Assembly: GCA_028565635.1 (NCBI GenBank)
Contig: JAOXYB010064123.1
Location: forward strand, 1 to 10,394
Source of the DNA: Phoronis ovalis
Taxonomy: Eukaryota; Phoronida; Phoronidae
Length of the DNA: 10,394 nucleotides
Direction of reading: 5' to 3'
The notes under the pieces were generated by a model. The model did no database searches. It was not told the DNA's origin and saw only the letters and a list, made by a program, of their open reading frames with translations. A program made the position numbers and the translations under genes. Below are positions 9,301 to 10,394 of this stretch, piece by piece (position 1 is the stretch's first letter; each line of letters begins with the position of its first letter).

Positions 9301-9960
9301 ACCTTAACAAAATGGGACGTTAAGAAAATTCAAGTAAAATATGGCTGCATCCCAAGAGATTGTGCGGTCACACCGCCAAATCTTAGTTTAGCTACGTCTC
9401 CTGTAACTACGCAGAATACAGTTACAACGTCCAAATCAACTACAACAGTACCGCCAACCAAATCTACACCTACGCCACGTGCAGCGACGACTCCTGTAAC
9501 TAAACCAAATATAGTTACAACGCCAACACCAACTCAAACACTAGGTAGGTAACCATTTCAAATTTCAAAGTAAAGATAAAACTTTCTCTTGTACGTTTAT
9601 AATTTAAAGAAAGGAACAATGAAATTATCAAATAGCCTTCATTAGAAAAGTGATGCAAACAGAAGATTTTTTAAAATATAGGGCATATAAAGAATCCGAA
9701 ACTTTCTTGGAAAATTTAGGAAAAGTTTCCACTTTGAGAAAGTTATAGAAACTCTCACTTGAATTAATTCATGTAATTATTTTAACATAATTGTGTCTAA
9801 ATGTTTCTTTATCAAACGTTACATCCTTGTCAGACATAAAAACATGCAGATTTGGAACTGTGGGCAAAGCATCATGGGCTAACTTTACTGACGAAGACCT
9901 TCATAAGAATCATGGCTATATAACTGCCATTGAAATCAACTATGGACTACTGATTGATTA
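6252..9960 (+). CDS. Secreted astacin-family zinc metalloprotease with mucin-like linker and probable jacalin-like C-terminus (eight exons, 3' end unresolved)
   Basis: I spliced exons 6252-6318, 6442-6500, 6730-6805, 7135-7273, 7628-7708, 8629-8720, 9146-9544 and 9834-9960; every junction is GT-AG and keeps the frame, giving 346 codons plus two bases. Residues 1-17 are a signal peptide ([14 protein letters not shown] core). Residues 18-44 form a short propeptide ending in RSKR. The catalytic domain runs from about Y45 to C239: W54..GVVPY near its start, zinc ligands H148, H152 and H158 with catalytic E149 in [18 protein letters not shown], and Met-turn SIMHY with M197 and Y199. C94/C239 and C117/C139 match the two conserved astacin disulfides. 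Residues 245-304 are Thr/Pro-rich and probably O-glycosylated. Residues 309-347 resemble the first strands of a jacalin-like lectin domain ([15 protein letters not shown]). It should be a secreted endopeptidase; the substrate is unknown (digestive, hatching or matrix roles are all known in the family). The start is the first ATG followed by a signal peptide, with a purine at -3. Astacin identity is near certain; the lectin module is likely. Confidence 0.93.
6442..6500 (+). CDS. Exon 2: propeptide
   Basis: The acceptor TTTTTACAG ends at 6441 and the donor GTAAGT starts at 6501. It encodes [20 protein letters not shown]. The segment LGNDI is the best candidate for the astacin aspartate switch (family motif FxGD), in which the Asp side chain holds the zinc in the latent enzyme; the Phe and the exact spacing are not kept. 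The exon ends in phase 0. Confidence 0.85.
6611..6648. repeat. Imperfect CA-rich tract in intron 2
   Basis: Purine-pyrimidine alternation (CACACTCACACGCGCATATG then CACATGCACACACACA) with potential to form left-handed DNA. It sits inside the 229-bp intron 2. Confidence 0.7.
6730..6805 (+). CDS. Exon 3: activation site and N-terminus of mature astacin
   Basis: The acceptor CCTTCTTTAG ends at 6729. The exon opens with KR, which together with the RS ending exon 2 makes RSKR, a furin-type cleavage motif. It then encodes [20 protein letters not shown], matching the astacin start (W..G.VPY). The donor GTAAGC begins at 6806 and the exon ends in phase 1. Confidence 0.9.
7135..7273 (+). CDS. Exon 4: astacin N-terminal subdomain
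   Basis: The acceptor TTTTTTTAAAG ends at 7134 and the donor GTATGT starts at 7274. It encodes the helix [15 protein letters not shown] and the strand around CITF, whose C94 is the first conserved astacin cysteine. Reading past the donor meets a stop at 7326-7328, so that longer open frame is not the real exon. The exon ends in phase 2. Confidence 0.88.
7390..7414. repeat. Perfect 10-bp inverted repeat in intron 4
   Basis: TTACGGTAAT at 7390-7399 and its exact complement ATTACCGTAA at 7405-7414 enclose a 5-nt loop, GAAGT. It may be a small hairpin or the core of an unrecognised short palindromic element. Confidence 0.75.
7628..7708 (+). CDS. Exon 5: astacin disulfide loop
   Basis: The acceptor AATATTTGCAG ends at 7627 and the donor GTAAGT starts at 7709. 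It encodes [20 protein letters not shown] and then WLPSWCAA. C117 and C139 sit where the conserved second astacin disulfide lies, with the usual C.x.x.LG spacing. The exon ends in phase 2, leading into the 920-bp intron 5. Confidence 0.9.
7750..8470 (-). mobile_element. Decayed antisense fragment of a non-LTR (LINE-type) retrotransposon, C-terminal end of the ORF, in intron 5
   Basis: The minus strand reads as the end of a retrotransposon polyprotein spread over all three frames. In retrotransposon order: [12 protein letters not shown] (8398-8363), [15 protein letters not shown] (from about 8154), TVIIDKDED (8102-8076), [14 protein letters not shown] (from 8080) running on to [14 protein letters not shown] ending at 7976, [12 protein letters not shown] (from 7965), and [15 protein letters not shown] further left. 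From memory of the family, this order matches the region after the reverse transcriptase in LINEs with a restriction-like endonuclease, where a PD...D motif is followed by IDIAIP. At least three frame changes and several stops show that it is dead. Borders are approximate. Confidence 0.72.
8629..8720 (+). CDS. Exon 6: zinc-binding active site
   Basis: The acceptor GTATTCCAG ends at 8628 and the donor GTAAGT starts at 8721. It encodes [19 protein letters not shown] followed by [11 protein letters not shown]. This is the full astacin signature HExxHxxGFxHExxRxDR with three His ligands, the catalytic Glu, and E159, which in the family pairs with the mature N-terminus. The exon ends in phase 1. 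Confidence 0.97.
8758..8873. repeat. Imperfect ATC/ATT trinucleotide microsatellite in intron 6
   Basis: Repeated CATCAT, ATAATC, CATCGTCATCAT and CAGCAGCACCACC triplets run for about 115 bp with interruptions. The tract lies within the 425-bp intron 6 and does not touch a splice site. Confidence 0.8.
9146..9544 (+). CDS. Exon 7: Met-turn, end of catalytic domain and Thr/Pro-rich linker
   Basis: The acceptor CATTTTGCAG ends at 9145. The exon encodes [12 protein letters not shown], then the closing segment ending KYGC (C239), and then about 60 residues rich in Thr and Pro. Two donors lie close together: GTAGGT at 9545 and GTAACC at 9549. Only the first keeps exon 8 open; the second reaches a stop about 17 codons into exon 8, so 9544 was chosen. 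The exon ends in phase 1. Confidence 0.92.
9398..9522 (+). repeat. In-frame duplication within the Thr/Pro linker
   Basis: The 32-bp stretches 9398-9429 and 9491-9522 match at 27 positions and are 93 bp apart, exactly 31 codons. They encode [11 protein letters not shown] and [11 protein letters not shown]. This suggests that the mucin-like linker grew by internal duplication. Confidence 0.75.
9834..9960 (+). CDS. Exon 8: start of probable jacalin-like lectin domain
   Basis: The acceptor CATCCTTGTCAG ends at 9833. It encodes [20 protein letters not shown] and later [15 protein letters not shown]. The pattern G..F.D....I..I.I..G..ID fits the opening strands of jacalin/ZG16-type lectin domains, which are normally about 130 residues, so only the first third is present. 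A perfect donor GTAAGT begins at 9961; without splicing, the next codon is TAG at 9959-9961. I found no convincing next exon in the remaining 434 bases. Confidence 0.72.
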
Positions 9961-10394
9961 GTAAGTAGTGAAAAAGTAAATAGACAGGGAATGAATAAAT
10001 CCATCCGTTAGTGTTCCGTGCCTTCTCAACTAACGTCTAGGCTTAACCATAGTCAATTTTTGTTTATTATCTCGAGAAGCAGAAGAACGATAATCCCTTT
10101 ATTTATATATAAAGTCTTCGCGCAAAGTCTTGACACCAGTCAAATTGCAACTTACAATAATAGGTGTAACAGTGGACTAAGCGATTAACTAGCACAATAG
10201 GTGGTCTATCACACGCATTCTATCCTGCTAGATTTCATCTATAGTCCGCTAAGCAAAAAGCAGGCTCCCCGGCGATACATATTCAGAATAGAATAGACGT
10301 GGTAGGCGACGATTGATCACGCAGAGAGAAAGGCTTATATCTCGCTGGGCAAAACTTAATGCCGTATTTATTTCGAAAGAATGTAACATGTAAT
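9961..10394. other. Intron 8 (partial) or 3' flank of the astacin gene
   Basis: It begins with the donor GTAAGT. I tried possible acceptors (for example the CTATAG near 10244) and none continues into a jacalin-like sequence, so the next exon probably lies beyond the window. The candidate AATAAA at 9994-9999 lies here. No repeats were recognised. Confidence 0.5.
9994..9999 (+). terminator. Candidate polyadenylation signal AATAAA
   Basis: AATAAA lies 33 bp after the potential in-frame TAG at 9959-9961 and is followed by GT-rich sequence (GTTAGTGTTCCGTG, about 10007-10020). It could serve a transcript that does not splice at 9961. In AT-rich DNA the hexamer is common, so this rests on position. 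Confidence 0.35.

Noticed and set aside
9545-9552. Stop codon TAA at 9550-9552 as the end of the protein after the linker
   Set aside because: A GTAGGT donor precedes it and splicing to 9834 keeps an open frame into a domain-like segment.

Overview
This is a window of AT-rich metazoan nuclear DNA. The evidence is a multi-exon gene with GT-AG introns and conserved reading frame across each junction, abundant non-coding sequence, microsatellites, a short non-autonomous DNA transposon and a decayed retrotransposon inside an intron. Base composition, small introns and repeat types would suit a marine invertebrate such as a mollusc or another lophotrochozoan, but nothing in the window fixes the phylum.

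One gene is clearly supported. It lies on the + strand from 6252 to at least 9960 in eight recognisable exons. It encodes a secreted astacin-family (M12A) zinc metalloprotease: signal peptide, very short propeptide with an RSKR furin-type site, catalytic domain with the signature [18 protein letters not shown] and the Met-turn SIMHY, a Thr/Pro-rich mucin-like linker, and the beginning of a C-terminal module that looks like a jacalin-like lectin domain. The gene either continues past the right edge or stops at 9959-9961 as a truncated form. A TATA box at 6093-6099 is a plausible core promoter.

The left 6 kb (1-6090) holds no gene I can support. Its structured parts are a diverged two-copy tandem duplication (1995-2346), a 245-bp palindromic MITE-like element flanked by TA (2728-2972), and simple repeats. 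A lone 67-nt exon-like frame at 1372-1438 is worth a check. Within the astacin gene, intron 5 contains an antisense, frameshifted remnant of the C-terminal end of a non-LTR retrotransposon (about 7750-8470), and intron 6 carries an ATC-type microsatellite.

I see no evidence of a new multi-gene system. The most interesting material is the domain architecture of the protease with its unresolved 3' end, and the nested-palindrome transposon.
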